From CAVDRM01 sp963611355 (GTDB taxonomy: Bacteria > Bacillota > Clostridia > Christensenellales > Aristaeellaceae): a stretch of 28,880 nucleotides of DNA. The first letter of the stretch is position 1. Every line of letters begins with the position of its first letter. Position numbers and translations under genes: made by a program. Location of the stretch: assembly GCA_963611355.1 (NCBI GenBank), contig CAVDRM010000031.1:1-28880 (forward strand), in the 5' to 3' direction. The notes beneath the pieces were generated by a model, which did not search any database, was not told where the DNA came from, and saw only the letters and a program-made list of their open reading frames with translations. Shown piece by piece: positions 8,270-15,542 of this stretch.

Positions 8270-8533
8270 AGCAGAAAATGAAATCATGCTGCATCATGCT
8301 TTCATTGAATATTGATTTTCTGCGGGCTGCCTTGCTTTACGGTCTGAACATGACAGAGAAAGCGTAGCTTGACCGTTCAAGCAATGCGTAAGGCCGTTCC
8401 AACAGGCCGAGCCTGCCGCCGCTGCGGAATTGAGAGAAAGGGTCTGCCCTTTCGGGCCGCTTCAAGGGTTTGCGGCAGTATCCCATTACTCTGGCAGTCA
8501 TGCCGGACAACCAAATCAAAGAAAGGAAACAAC
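8270..8533 (+). other. Intergenic region with hairpins, no gene seen
   Basis: 264 bases between efp and the CD1247-type gene. An interrupted inverted repeat GCAGAAAAT/ATTTTCTGC (8271-8279 with 8315-8323) could be a weak terminator, though no T-run follows. Smaller hairpins are GCTTGA/TCAAGC (about 8367-8382) and GAAAGGG/CCCTTTC (8436-8453). No known riboswitch or RNA motif is recognised, and the open frame upstream of 8534 does not look like protein. Confidence 0.4.
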
Positions 8534-9013
8534 ATGAGCAATTTAACGGATCATGTCTCCTACATCAAGGGTCTGGCGGAAGGAATGAAGCTGGATACCG
8601 CCACCAACGAGGGCAAGCTGATTTCCAAGCTGCTGGATGTCATGGCGGAAATGGCGGAGGAAAACGCCGCGCTGCGCAAGGATTTGGACGAGCTGAATGA
8701 ATATGTGGAATCCATTGATGAGGATTTGGCTTCGATGGAGGAAGCACTTTTCGGCGATGAGGATGAGGACGGCTGCGATTGCGGCTGCGGCTGCGGCCAC
8801 CATCATCATGACGGCGATGAGGACGAAGAAGATGATGACGAGGCGGAAGATGACCATGTCGTCGAGTACACCTGCCCGCACTGCGGAGAGGAAATGACCT
8901 TTGAGGTCGATAACTTCGATTTTGATGAGGACTATCTCTGCCCCAACTGCCATCAGCCTCTGTTCCCTGAAGAGGAAGCAGAAGAGGATGATGACGAGGA
9001 CGATGAGGAATAA
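8534..9013 (+). CDS. CD1247 N-terminal-domain protein with metal-binding C-terminus
   Basis: A 159-residue protein. The first 75 residues (MSNLTDHVSYIKGLAEGMKL and a coiled coil of acidic heptads) match the domain named after C. difficile CD1247, common in Clostridia and of unknown function. Residues 81-92 are a Cys/Gly/His cluster, CDCGCGCGHHHH, followed by a highly acidic run, then a zinc ribbon (CPHC at 114-117, CPNC at 136-139) and an acidic tail. The Cys-His cluster suggests metal binding beyond the zinc ribbon. The frame is open upstream to 8369, but AAAGGAAAC before the ATG at 8534 and the conserved N-terminus fix the start. No membrane segment or signal peptide is seen. Confidence 0.85.
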   Translation: MSNLTDHVSYIKGLAEGMKLDTATNEGKLISKLLDVMAEMAEENAALRKDLDELNEYVESIDEDLASMEEALFGDEDEDGCDCGCGCGHHHHDGDEDEEDDDEAEDDHVVEYTCPHCGEEMTFEVDNFDFDEDYLCPNCHQPLFPEEEAEEDDDEDDEE

Positions 9014-9020
9014 TCCAAGG

Positions 9021-9076
9021 CTCGAATAATCCAAAGGGGCTGTTGCACAGGCTGCGACAGCCCCTCATTGTTCGAG
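9021..9076. terminator. Putative terminator after the CD1247-type gene
   Basis: Stem AGGGGCTGT/ACAGCCCCT (9035-9043 with 9057-9065) with an outer pair CTCGAA/TTCGAG (9021-9026 with 9071-9076). A strong U-tract is missing on the plus strand, so efficiency is uncertain. Confidence 0.5.
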
Positions 9077-9134
9077 AAAAAAATAAAGGAAGCCGGCAAA
9101 ACCGGACTGCTCCCCGGTGAACGGACAATAGAAA

Positions 9135-9177
9135 AAAAGAGACCTCCTGCTGCAGCATGAAAAGCACAGCAGGAGGT
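9135..9177 (-). terminator. Minus-strand terminator that also masks a plus-strand Shine-Dalgarno
   Basis: Perfect 11-bp stem ACCTCCTGCTG/CAGCAGGAGGT (9142-9152 with 9167-9177). Read on the minus strand it is followed by CTCTTTTTTT, a standard intrinsic terminator. On the plus strand the right arm contains AGGAGG (9171-9176), the ribosome site of the ORF at 9185, so the hairpin would hide it. Confidence 0.7.
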
Positions 9178-9184
9178 TATCTGT

Positions 9185-9357
9185 ATGACAGGGAAGGACA
9201 CGAAGGCAGAGGAACTGGCAAGTGATATCCGGGTCGGAAAGGCCGCAGGAGAGACGAACAGCACAATCGGCGAGCGCTGCGGTCTGAGCAAAGGGCAGGT
9301 TGAACAGCGCATCAATCGCCAAAATCGAAAGGAACGAATGGCGGCGGCAGGATATGT
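9185..9357 (+). pseudogene. Remnant of an IS3-type OrfA (helix-turn-helix)
   Basis: The first 57 residues of a 92-codon frame (ATG 9185, stop 9463) look like a transposase OrfA helix-turn-helix: ETNSTIGERCGLSKGQVEQ followed by INRQNRKERMAAAGY, a pattern seen in IS3/IS150-like OrfA proteins. Beyond about 9345 the frame runs into antisense of an ISAs1-like remnant and loses meaning. AGGAGG lies nine bases before the ATG but is locked in a hairpin, as often found for transposase genes. No OrfB and no terminal repeats are visible. The family assignment is from memory of the motif and is tentative. Confidence 0.45.
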
Positions 9358-9666
9358 CCATTTTCTTGAAGCGCTCCTGGATTATCTGTATTTCATTGCT
9401 TTTCGCGTCAGCCGTTTCGGATGCAAGCGTAATGCCCAAATTCACATATCTGCGCACCGATGATAAGGAGCGGATGACGCATGCTTTTCCTTCCTGCAGC
9501 GGAACGAATCGTCTTTCCATCCTTGGAGATTGCAGCGCGGCTGTGAGCCTTCGGAATGAATGGCTCAGCCCATTTCGTCAGACACTGACTGAGCGTGTCT
9601 GTTTCGACCATTTTCAGTCATACCGGCAGCCAATCGCAGCACGGTATATGATGGATTTTGAATCTC
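9305..9666 (-). pseudogene. Degenerate ISAs1-like transposase
   Basis: Pieces of an ISAs1/H-repeat-type DDE transposase can be followed on the minus strand in different frames, so it is frameshifted several times. In order: IQNPSYTVLRLAAGM (from about 9666, like the GIPS..T..R segment), ECLTKWAEP-like and ISKDGKTIRSA (like IAIDGKTIR), PLLIIGAQ (like LHIVSAW), then after a shift GITLASETADAKSNEIQII (like the conserved GITLA..EKSNEI) and KMDIS with a possible ILAIDAL. The 5' part, perhaps up to about 9830, is too decayed to place. The 3' half is missing. No inverted terminal repeats were found. Confidence 0.6.
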
Positions 9667-9937
9667 TCCTCTAAAACTCCTCGACCCGTTCGCCTGCCGC
9701 CCGCTGATGGCTTGGATGGCTATTTGGGAGACCGCAGAGGATTCCCGGCACACCGATGCCGATTGCCTCCGCCATGTGCAAAATACCCGTTGTATTCTTC
9801 CGTTGTTTCGACCTCTTCCAAGTAATCGGCTCAACGCATTCTATCCATGACTGTGCTGCAGCATATTTTCGCCTCTTCAAAAGACTGCCTGAGCAAGTTC
9901 TTGAAAATTGATTTCCGTGGCCTTCCCGCAAAAATAA
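9667..9937. other. Spacer with no recognisable gene
   Basis: About 270 bases between the transposase remnant and the promoter at 9938. Short frames on both strands lack ribosome sites and recognisable motifs. Part may be further decayed transposase sequence on the minus strand. Confidence 0.3.
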
Positions 9938-9966
9938 TTGCGTCAATGCATGAGGCGTGATATAAT
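9938..9966 (+). promoter_or_regulatory. Strong extended -10 promoter of the acyltransferase-DAP operon
   Basis: TTGCGT (9938-9943), 17-base spacer, TATAAT (9961-9966) with TGA immediately before the -10. It predicts transcription from about 9973, some 29 bases before the proposed start codon at 10002. Confidence 0.8.
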
Positions 9967-10001
9967 GATAAAAATACGGATGTCGGGAAGGGGGCGGTAT
10001 T

Positions 10002-11288
10002 CTGGAGCGCAGAAAAAAGCGCTGGTTTAAGCTGGACAATGCCGCCAAGCTTTATCCCGCCATCGCGCATTCCCGCTGGAGCAGCATTTTCCGTGTCAGC
10101 GCACTCCTGCGGGAGGATGTGGACGCCGCCTGTCTGCAAAGGGCTTTGGACAGGGTACTGCCGCGCTTCCCCGCCATGATGGTGCGCATCCGGCACGGGC
10201 TGTTCTGGTACTATTTTGAGGAAAACGACGCGCCCCTGTCCGTCGTGCTGGAGGAGGGGCATCCCTGCGTCCCCTTCCGCTTTAAGGCGAACAACGGCTA
10301 TCTTCTGCGGGTGCTGTACCGCAAAAAGCGCATCTCCGTGGAATTTTTCCATGCGCTGACTGACGGCACGGGCGGAATGGTCTTTTTAAAGACGCTCCTT
10401 TGCACCTACCTGCGCCTGCAGGGGCATGCTGTGCGGTATGACGAGGGGGCGCTGGACATCGACGACGCGCCCAAGCCGGATGAGTACGGGGATGCGTTTC
10501 AGAAAATCCCGCTGCCAAAAAAATGCGCCTCGCGCAAAGAGGAGCCGTCCTACCATCTGCCTGCCACGCGGGAGCTGCCGCACACGCTCAATGTCATCGC
10601 CGCATCCATGCCCTGCGACGCGGTGCTGGCACTGGCACGGGCGCTTCATGTGTCGCTGACGGAGTATCTGACCGCCGTCATGCTCTACGTCGCCTATCGG
10701 GAGCAGAAAAAAGAAAAGCGCGTCACGCGCCCTATTCGGGTGTCCGTGCCCATCAATCTCCGCGCCTATTATGAAACCGGCACACTGCGGAATTTTTCCT
10801 CCTTTGTCAATCCAGAAATCGATGCGCGGCTGGGCGAATACACCTTCGAGGAGATTGCCCAGACCGTCCACGCCTTTCTTTTATACCACAACACGGGCAA
10901 GCTGCTGGGCGCGATTACCGCGGCCAATGTCCGCGACGAGCGCAATCTGCTGGTGCGCCTGTGCCCCCTGCCGCTCAAAAATTTCGTCATCGGGCAGGTG
11001 TTCCGCGCCTTTGGCGAGCGGCTGTTTGTCTCCACGCTTTCCAATCTGGGGCGCGTCACGCTGCCGACCGGCGCTGCGCCTTATGTGGACAGGCTGGAAA
11101 TGATGCTCGGCGCCTCCGCAACGCCCGGCTGCCAGGTGGGGATGCTCTCCTGTAACGGACAGCTTCAGCTGATGTTTACGGACAACATCGAGGAAAAAAC
11201 CCTGCCGCGGGGTGTGCTCAGTTTTCTCGTGGAGCGCGGCGTGCCCGTCACGGCGGAAAGCAATCAGGAACAGGAGGTGGCCGATTAA
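10002..11288 (+). CDS. Condensation/alcohol acetyltransferase-like protein (non-canonical start)
   Basis: About 428 residues of the condensation-domain superfamily, usually labelled alcohol acetyltransferase in Clostridia. The catalytic motif HxxxDG is present as HALTDG (residues 117-122), followed by GTGGMVFLKTLL. The first GTG in frame is at 10119, but homology-like sequence (RRKKRWFKLDNAAKLYPAI, a typical N-terminus of this group) runs upstream to CTG at 10002, and no ATG, GTG or TTG lies in between. GGGAAGGGGG (9985-9994) is well placed for CTG 10002 (ATT 9999 is the alternative), and an in-frame TAA lies at 9969. The promoter at 9938-9966 fits this start. A zinc-ribbon membrane protein gene follows one base after the stop. 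The substrate is unknown; a link to a lipid or cell-envelope acyl transfer is only a guess. Confidence 0.8.
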   Translation: MERRKKRWFKLDNAAKLYPAIAHSRWSSIFRVSALLREDVDAACLQRALDRVLPRFPAMMVRIRHGLFWYYFEENDAPLSVVLEEGHPCVPFRFKANNGYLLRVLYRKKRISVEFFHALTDGTGGMVFLKTLLCTYLRLQGHAVRYDEGALDIDDAPKPDEYGDAFQKIPLPKKCASRKEEPSYHLPATRELPHTLNVIAASMPCDAVLALARALHVSLTEYLTAVMLYVAYREQKKEKRVTRPIRVSVPINLRAYYETGTLRNFSSFVNPEIDARLGEYTFEEIAQTVHAFLLYHNTGKLLGAITAANVRDERNLLVRLCPLPLKNFVIGQVFRAFGERLFVSTLSNLGRVTLPTGAAPYVDRLEMMLGASATPGCQVGMLSCNGQLQLMFTDNIEEKTLPRGVLSFLVERGVPVTAESNQEQEVAD

Positions 11289-11289
11289 C

Positions 11290-11997
11290 ATGGCGTATTG
11301 CGTACACTGCGGCGTGAAGCTGGGCGATGCGGAGACGCACTGTCCCTTATGCGGAACGCCCGTCCTTGACCCCTCCGAGCCGGACAGGAAGATTGCCGAA
11401 AAGTCCTTTCCCGTCCACACGCCGGAGCAGAAGATGACCATGAGCCGCCGGTATCTGCTGATTCTTTTGTCGCTTATCATGCTCGTGCCGGCCGCGCTGT
11501 GCCTGATTATCGACCTGCTGCTCAACGGCCGCGTCGTATGGAGCTCATACCCCTCTGCTGCGCTTGTCCTCATGTTTTCGGGCACGGCTGTCCCGCTGAT
11601 GTTTAAGCAGCACAGGCTGTATATTTCCGCCTCGTGCGGCTACATTGCCACGGCGCTGTATCTGGCGATGTGCTCCTCCCTCTCCCATACGGAGGGCTGG
11701 TTTCTGCCGATTGCTCTGCCCGTGCTGACGCTGGCGTTTATCTGCCTGATGGCGCTGATTATCCTGAACAAAAAGGGCATCTTCGGCATCCTCACGACCA
11801 TCGGCGGCGTGCTTTTGTCCAGCGCGATGGTCTGTACGCTGTGCGAATGTCTGTACTCCCTCCGCGTAAACGGTGCGGTCTCCCTGCAATGGTCGCCCTT
11901 TGCCTCCGCGCCGTGCGCCTTTCTTTCGCTGATTGTCTTTCTCATCAACGGCTATCGCCCCCTGCGCGAAGAATTGCGCAGAAGAATGCATTTTTAG
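11290..11997 (+). CDS. Zinc-ribbon membrane protein (DUF6320-like)
   Basis: A 235-residue protein with an N-terminal zinc ribbon (Cys4, Cys7, Cys18, Cys21 in YCVHCGVKLGD and HCPLCGTPV), a short linker, and about six membrane helices from residue 54 to 220. This layout matches the DUF6320 group, of unknown function and often next to condensation-type acyltransferase genes in Clostridia. AGGAGGT lies 11 bases before the ATG, inside the end of the preceding gene. The stop overlaps the ribosome site of asd, so it belongs to the same operon. Confidence 0.78.
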   Translation: MAYCVHCGVKLGDAETHCPLCGTPVLDPSEPDRKIAEKSFPVHTPEQKMTMSRRYLLILLSLIMLVPAALCLIIDLLLNGRVVWSSYPSAALVLMFSGTAVPLMFKQHRLYISASCGYIATALYLAMCSSLSHTEGWFLPIALPVLTLAFICLMALIILNKKGIFGILTTIGGVLLSSAMVCTLCECLYSLRVNGAVSLQWSPFASAPCAFLSLIVFLINGYRPLREELRRRMHF

Positions 11998-12005
11998 GAG
12001 CGTGA

Positions 12006-13100
12006 ATGAGCATGGAAAAGTTCAAGGTCGGTGTCATCGGCGCAACCGGCATGGTCGGGCAGCGCTTTGTCTCTCTTCTGGCCGGGCATCCGTGGTTTGA
12101 CGTGCGTGTGTTGGCGGCCAGCGGACGCAGCGCGGGCAGGCCCTACGAGGAGGCCGTCGGCAATCGCTGGGCGTTTTCATGGCCGATTCCCGATTGCTTT
12201 CGCGGCATGTTCGTGCGCGACGCCGCCGATGTGGAGCATATTGCCAAAGACGTGGACTTTGTCTTCTGCGCCATCTCCGCGCCCAAGGAGCAGACCCGCG
12301 CCCTGGAGGAGGCCTACGCCAGGGCGGAGACACCCGTCGTCAGCAACAACAGCGCCTGCCGCGGGCTTGCCGATGTGCCGATGCTGATTCCCGAAATCAA
12401 TCACGCGCACGCTGAGGTGATCAGGGCGCAGCGCAGGCGCCTGGGCACGAAAAACGGCTTTATCGCCGTCAAGCCCAACTGCTCCATTCAAAGCTATGTT
12501 CCCTCGCTCACGCCTTTTTTGTCCTGCGGCATCGAACAAATTTCCGTCTGCACCTATCAGGCGATTTCCGGCGCGGGCAAGACCTTCGCCACCTTCCCTG
12601 AAATTTTGGACAACGTCATCCCCTATATCGGCGGCGAGGAGGAAAAGAGCGAGCAGGAGCCGCTCAAAATCTGGGGCGCGCTGAACGCCGAGAAAACGGC
12701 CATTGTCCCCGCGAAAGCGCCGATTATCAGCGCCCAGTGCCTGCGCGTTCCCGTATCGGACGGGCATACGGCGGCGGTCAGCGTGCGCTTTGAGAAAAAG
12801 CCCTCGATGGACGAAATGCTGGCCGGCTGGCGGGGCTTTAAGACCCTGCCGCAAGCCTTACAGCTGCCGAGCGCCCCGACTCCCTTTATCCGCTATATGG
12901 ATGAGCCGGACCGTCCGCAGGCGCGTATCGACCGCGATTTTGAGCGCGGCATGGGCGTGTGCGTGGGGCGTCTGCGCGAAGACCCGCTCTTTGATTACAA
13001 GTTCGTCTGCCTGTCGCACAACACCCTGCGCGGCGCGGCGGGCGGCGGCGTGCTGAGCGCCGAGCTGCTCTGCGCGCAGGGGTACATCACCCGCAAATGA
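12006..13100 (+). CDS. asd: Aspartate-semialdehyde dehydrogenase (archaeal/fungal-type)
   Basis: A 364-residue NADP-dependent enzyme that reduces aspartyl-4-phosphate to aspartate semialdehyde, the branch point of lysine/DAP, threonine and methionine synthesis. The nucleotide site is GATGMVG (12-18), the catalytic cysteine is Cys159 in AVKPNCSIQSY, and substrate residues are Arg247 and His254 in LRVPVSDGHTAAVS. SGAGKTF and the overall length fit the longer class found in archaea, fungi and many Clostridia rather than the E. coli type. AGGAG overlaps the previous stop and lies five bases before ATG 12006; ATG 12012 is possible. dapA follows 27 bases after the stop. Confidence 0.93.
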   Translation: MSMEKFKVGVIGATGMVGQRFVSLLAGHPWFDVRVLAASGRSAGRPYEEAVGNRWAFSWPIPDCFRGMFVRDAADVEHIAKDVDFVFCAISAPKEQTRALEEAYARAETPVVSNNSACRGLADVPMLIPEINHAHAEVIRAQRRRLGTKNGFIAVKPNCSIQSYVPSLTPFLSCGIEQISVCTYQAISGAGKTFATFPEILDNVIPYIGGEEEKSEQEPLKIWGALNAEKTAIVPAKAPIISAQCLRVPVSDGHTAAVSVRFEKKPSMDEMLAGWRGFKTLPQALQLPSAPTPFIRYMDEPDRPQARIDRDFERGMGVCVGRLREDPLFDYKFVCLSHNTLRGAAGGGVLSAELLCAQGYITRK

Positions 13101-13127
13101 CCTTCTTTGTTCGGGAGGGATTTCGTT

Positions 13128-14012
13128 ATGAAAAAAACGCTGTTCTCCGGCGCGGCGACGGCGCTGGTTACGCCCATGACCAAGGACGGGCTGGACCTGC
13201 CCGCGCTGGAGAGGCTGATCGAGTTTCAGCTTGAGAACGGCATTCGGGCGCTGCTCATCTGCGGCACGACGGGCGAGCCGAGCACGCTGAGCGCGGACGA
13301 ATGGAAAAAAGCCGTGTCGCGGACAATCGCCGTCACGCACGGCCGTGTGCCCGTCATTGCCGGAACTGGCAGCAACAGCACAGCCCATGTGCTGGAGCTG
13401 GCGGCCATCGCCAGGGAGCTGGGGGCGGACGCGCAGCTGTGCGTCACGCCCTACTACAACAAGACGACCCAGGAAGGCCTGACGGCGCATTACCGGACAA
13501 TCGCCGATGCGTCCGCCCTGCCCGTCATCCTGTACAATGTCCCCGCCCGCACGGGCATGGGCATTTCCCCGGACACACTGAAGACGCTTGCCGAACACGG
13601 CAACATCATCGCGCTCAAGGAGGCCGGCGGCGACATCGGCCGGGTCGCGGATATTTTCGCCTGCGTCGGGGACAAGCTGACCGTCTATTCCGGCGCGGAT
13701 GAAATGAATGTGGCGATGATGTCTCTGGGCGCTTTGGGGACGATTTCCGTCCTGTCCAACATCTGTCCCCGCGAGACCGCGCAGATGGCGGACGCCTGTC
13801 TGCGGGGCGATTACGGGAAGGCCGCCGCGCTGCAAATCCGCATGATGCCGCTGATTCGCCTTCTGTTCTCCGAGGTCAGCCCCATTCCCGTCAAGTGCGC
13901 CCTGCATCTGATGGGCATGGCGGAGGAAACCCTGCGGCTGCCGCTCGTGCCGATGAGCGATGCAGGGCGGGAGAGGCTGCGGGCGGAAATGAAAAAACAG
14001 GAGCTGCTATGA
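13128..14012 (+). CDS. dapA: 4-hydroxy-tetrahydrodipicolinate synthase
   Basis: A 294-residue class I aldolase that condenses pyruvate with aspartate semialdehyde, the first step specific to DAP and lysine. The Schiff-base lysine is Lys164 (IALKEAGG), the catalytic Tyr is Tyr136 (LYNVPARTG), and Thr47-Thr48 lie in CGTTGEPSTL. Length is normal. The frame extends upstream to 13107, but GGGAGGG (13113-13119) and the family N-terminus FSGAATALVTP support ATG 13128. Its stop overlaps the dapB start (ATGA at 14009-14012), which implies translational coupling. Feedback regulation by lysine cannot be judged here. Confidence 0.96.
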   Translation: MKKTLFSGAATALVTPMTKDGLDLPALERLIEFQLENGIRALLICGTTGEPSTLSADEWKKAVSRTIAVTHGRVPVIAGTGSNSTAHVLELAAIARELGADAQLCVTPYYNKTTQEGLTAHYRTIADASALPVILYNVPARTGMGISPDTLKTLAEHGNIIALKEAGGDIGRVADIFACVGDKLTVYSGADEMNVAMMSLGALGTISVLSNICPRETAQMADACLRGDYGKAAALQIRMMPLIRLLFSEVSPIPVKCALHLMGMAEETLRLPLVPMSDAGRERLRAEMKKQELL

Positions 14013-14755
14013 ACAGAATTTTGCTTTCCGGCGCGGCGGGACGCATGGGGCGCGAGGTCGCCGCAAACGCGGAGGCTGCGGGCTTTGCCGTTTCCTTCGG
14101 CGTGGATGCGGACACGCACTTTCAAGCCTCTTTTCCCGTGTTTCCCCGCTTTGTGGAATGTCGGGGTGAAGCGGATGTGCTGATTGATTTTTCGCGTCCT
14201 TCCCTGCTGCCCGATTTGCTCGCCCATGCGCTTGCGCATCGTCTCCCCTGCGTGTTGGCGGCGACCGGCTACACTGAGGCCGACCGAGACCGCATCGCCG
14301 GGGCTGCCGAACGCATTCCCGTTTTCCAAAGCGCCAATCTGAGCGTGGGCGTGTATGTTTTAAACAGGCTGGCGAAGCAGGCGAAGGCGCTGCTGCCGGA
14401 TTTTGACATTGAAATCATCGAAAAGCACCATCGCGGCAAGGCCGATGCCCCCAGCGGCACGGCGCTGACGCTGCTGAAAACGCTGTCCGATGACAAGACC
14501 GAGCCGTGCTTCGGGCGCAGCGGCGCGTCCTGCAAGCGGACGGAAGACGAGATTGCCGTCCACGCCGTGCGCGGCGGGACGCTGGCGGGCGAGCATGAAA
14601 TCGACTTTCTGGGCGAATACGAGACGCTGACCATCACCCACAGCGCCCAGAGCCGCACCATCTTTGCCCTGGGCGCGCTCCGCGCCGCCCGCTTTCTTCT
14701 CGGCAGACCTTCGGGCTTATACGGCATGGAGGATTTGATGCAGGCCAAACGATAA
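14009..14755 (+). CDS. dapB: 4-hydroxy-tetrahydrodipicolinate reductase
   Basis: A 248-residue NAD(P)H-dependent reductase giving tetrahydrodipicolinate, next after DapA. The nucleotide-binding motif is GAAGRMG (8-14). The active-site signature EKHHRGKADAPSGTA has His140, His141 and Lys144, with the SGT substrate loop at 149-151. Length is slightly short but complete. CAGGAG precedes the ATG, which overlaps the dapA stop by four bases. It is the last gene of the operon and is followed by a strong terminator. Later DAP-pathway genes (dapL, dapD/E or dapF) are not in the window. Confidence 0.96.
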   Translation: MNRILLSGAAGRMGREVAANAEAAGFAVSFGVDADTHFQASFPVFPRFVECRGEADVLIDFSRPSLLPDLLAHALAHRLPCVLAATGYTEADRDRIAGAAERIPVFQSANLSVGVYVLNRLAKQAKALLPDFDIEIIEKHHRGKADAPSGTALTLLKTLSDDKTEPCFGRSGASCKRTEDEIAVHAVRGGTLAGEHEIDFLGEYETLTITHSAQSRTIFALGALRAARFLLGRPSGLYGMEDLMQAKR

Positions 14756-14769
14756 TCATTGGCCTATAT

Positions 14770-14808
14770 AAAAAGAGAGTCGTTCGGCGGGAACGGCCTC
14801 TCTTTTTT
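14770..14808. terminator. Bidirectional terminator between dapB and vanY-like gene
   Basis: Arms AAAAAGAGAG (14770-14779) and CTCTCTTTTT (14798-14807), extended by TCGTTC/GAAC-GG pairing with one bulge and a five-base loop. It serves the two convergent operons and reaches the stop codon of the minus-strand gene. Confidence 0.85.
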
Positions 14809-15542
14809 CATTGCGGAATATCAAGGTTTTTGCAGCTCCAGCACTGCTCCAGGTATGCCAAATAGGTCTCATAGGGGACGTTCAGCTCCGACACAAAAAG
14901 GGCGTGTTCACGGCCGATATAGCGGACGTGCCACGGCTCGCGCTTATAGCCGGTGATGTCCATCCATTCCTTTTTGTAGCGGATGATAAAGCCGTACTCC
15001 GCGCAGTGCGCCGCCAGCCATCGGCCCTCCTCGGTATCGGCAAAGGCGGCGTTCAGGCGGTAGGAAATGGAGGCGCTGGAAACGTCCATCGCCAGCCCAA
15101 GCTGATGCTCGGAATGCCCAGGCGGTGCGCTCGTCAGGGCGGCGGCGCTGCCGCGCTCCTCCACCTTGCGGTTGTAAATCAGCTTCTGCGCCGAATAGGA
15201 GCGGTAGCCGGACACGGCGGCCAAAGTGATGCCGTCCTGTTCCGCCGCCGCAAACATCTCCTCCAGCGCGTCCGCTGCTTCTGGCACCAGCTGCTGGGTC
15301 GCAATGCCCTTTTTGTGCAGGACATTGACCTCCCGAAGCTCCGGCACATAGTCCCACGGCAGGCCGTTCTGCTTGTTGACAAGGCGAAGCATGGGGTCAA
15401 TGTACGGGTCGCTGGAAAGCGGGACGTCGGGCGCCGGATTGAACGCAAACAGCTCCGCCGCCGTTGCCGTATTGTCTTCCGCAAGCGCCCAAGTGCAGAG
15501 CAGCATCAGCGCAAACACGGCGCATACCATTCTTCGCATCAT
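14808..15542 (-). CDS. VanY-like D-alanyl-D-alanine carboxypeptidase (M15B)
   Basis: A 244-residue secreted or membrane-tethered peptidase with an N-terminal signal sequence (about 1-21, ending ALA). The M15B zinc site is complete: His146 and Asp153 in SEHQLGLAMD and His205 in EPWHVRYIG, with the conserved SGYRSYSAQ at 111-119. Family members cut the terminal D-Ala from peptidoglycan stem peptides. The start overlaps the stop of the rRNA methyltransferase gene by four bases (ATGA), so it is coupled to it. It is the last gene of the cdaA operon. Nothing suggests a vancomycin-resistance cluster (no vanH, vanA or vanX), so a housekeeping cell-wall role is more likely. Confidence 0.9.
   Translation of the reverse strand: MMRRMVCAVFALMLLCTWALAEDNTATAAELFAFNPAPDVPLSSDPYIDPMLRLVNKQNGLPWDYVPELREVNVLHKKGIATQQLVPEAADALEEMFAAAEQDGITLAAVSGYRSYSAQKLIYNRKVEERGSAAALTSAPPGHSEHQLGLAMDVSSASISYRLNAAFADTEEGRWLAAHCAEYGFIIRYKKEWMDITGYKREPWHVRYIGREHALFVSELNVPYETYLAYLEQCWSCKNLDIPQ

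Noticed and set aside
12858..13907. 349-codon minus-strand frame across asd and dapA
   Set aside because: Both genes on the plus strand have full catalytic motifs and ribosome sites. The minus frame has neither.
14808..15542. Vancomycin-resistance gene cluster
   Set aside because: A VanY-like peptidase alone is common in wall metabolism. No ligase, VanH, VanX or VanS/VanR genes lie nearby.
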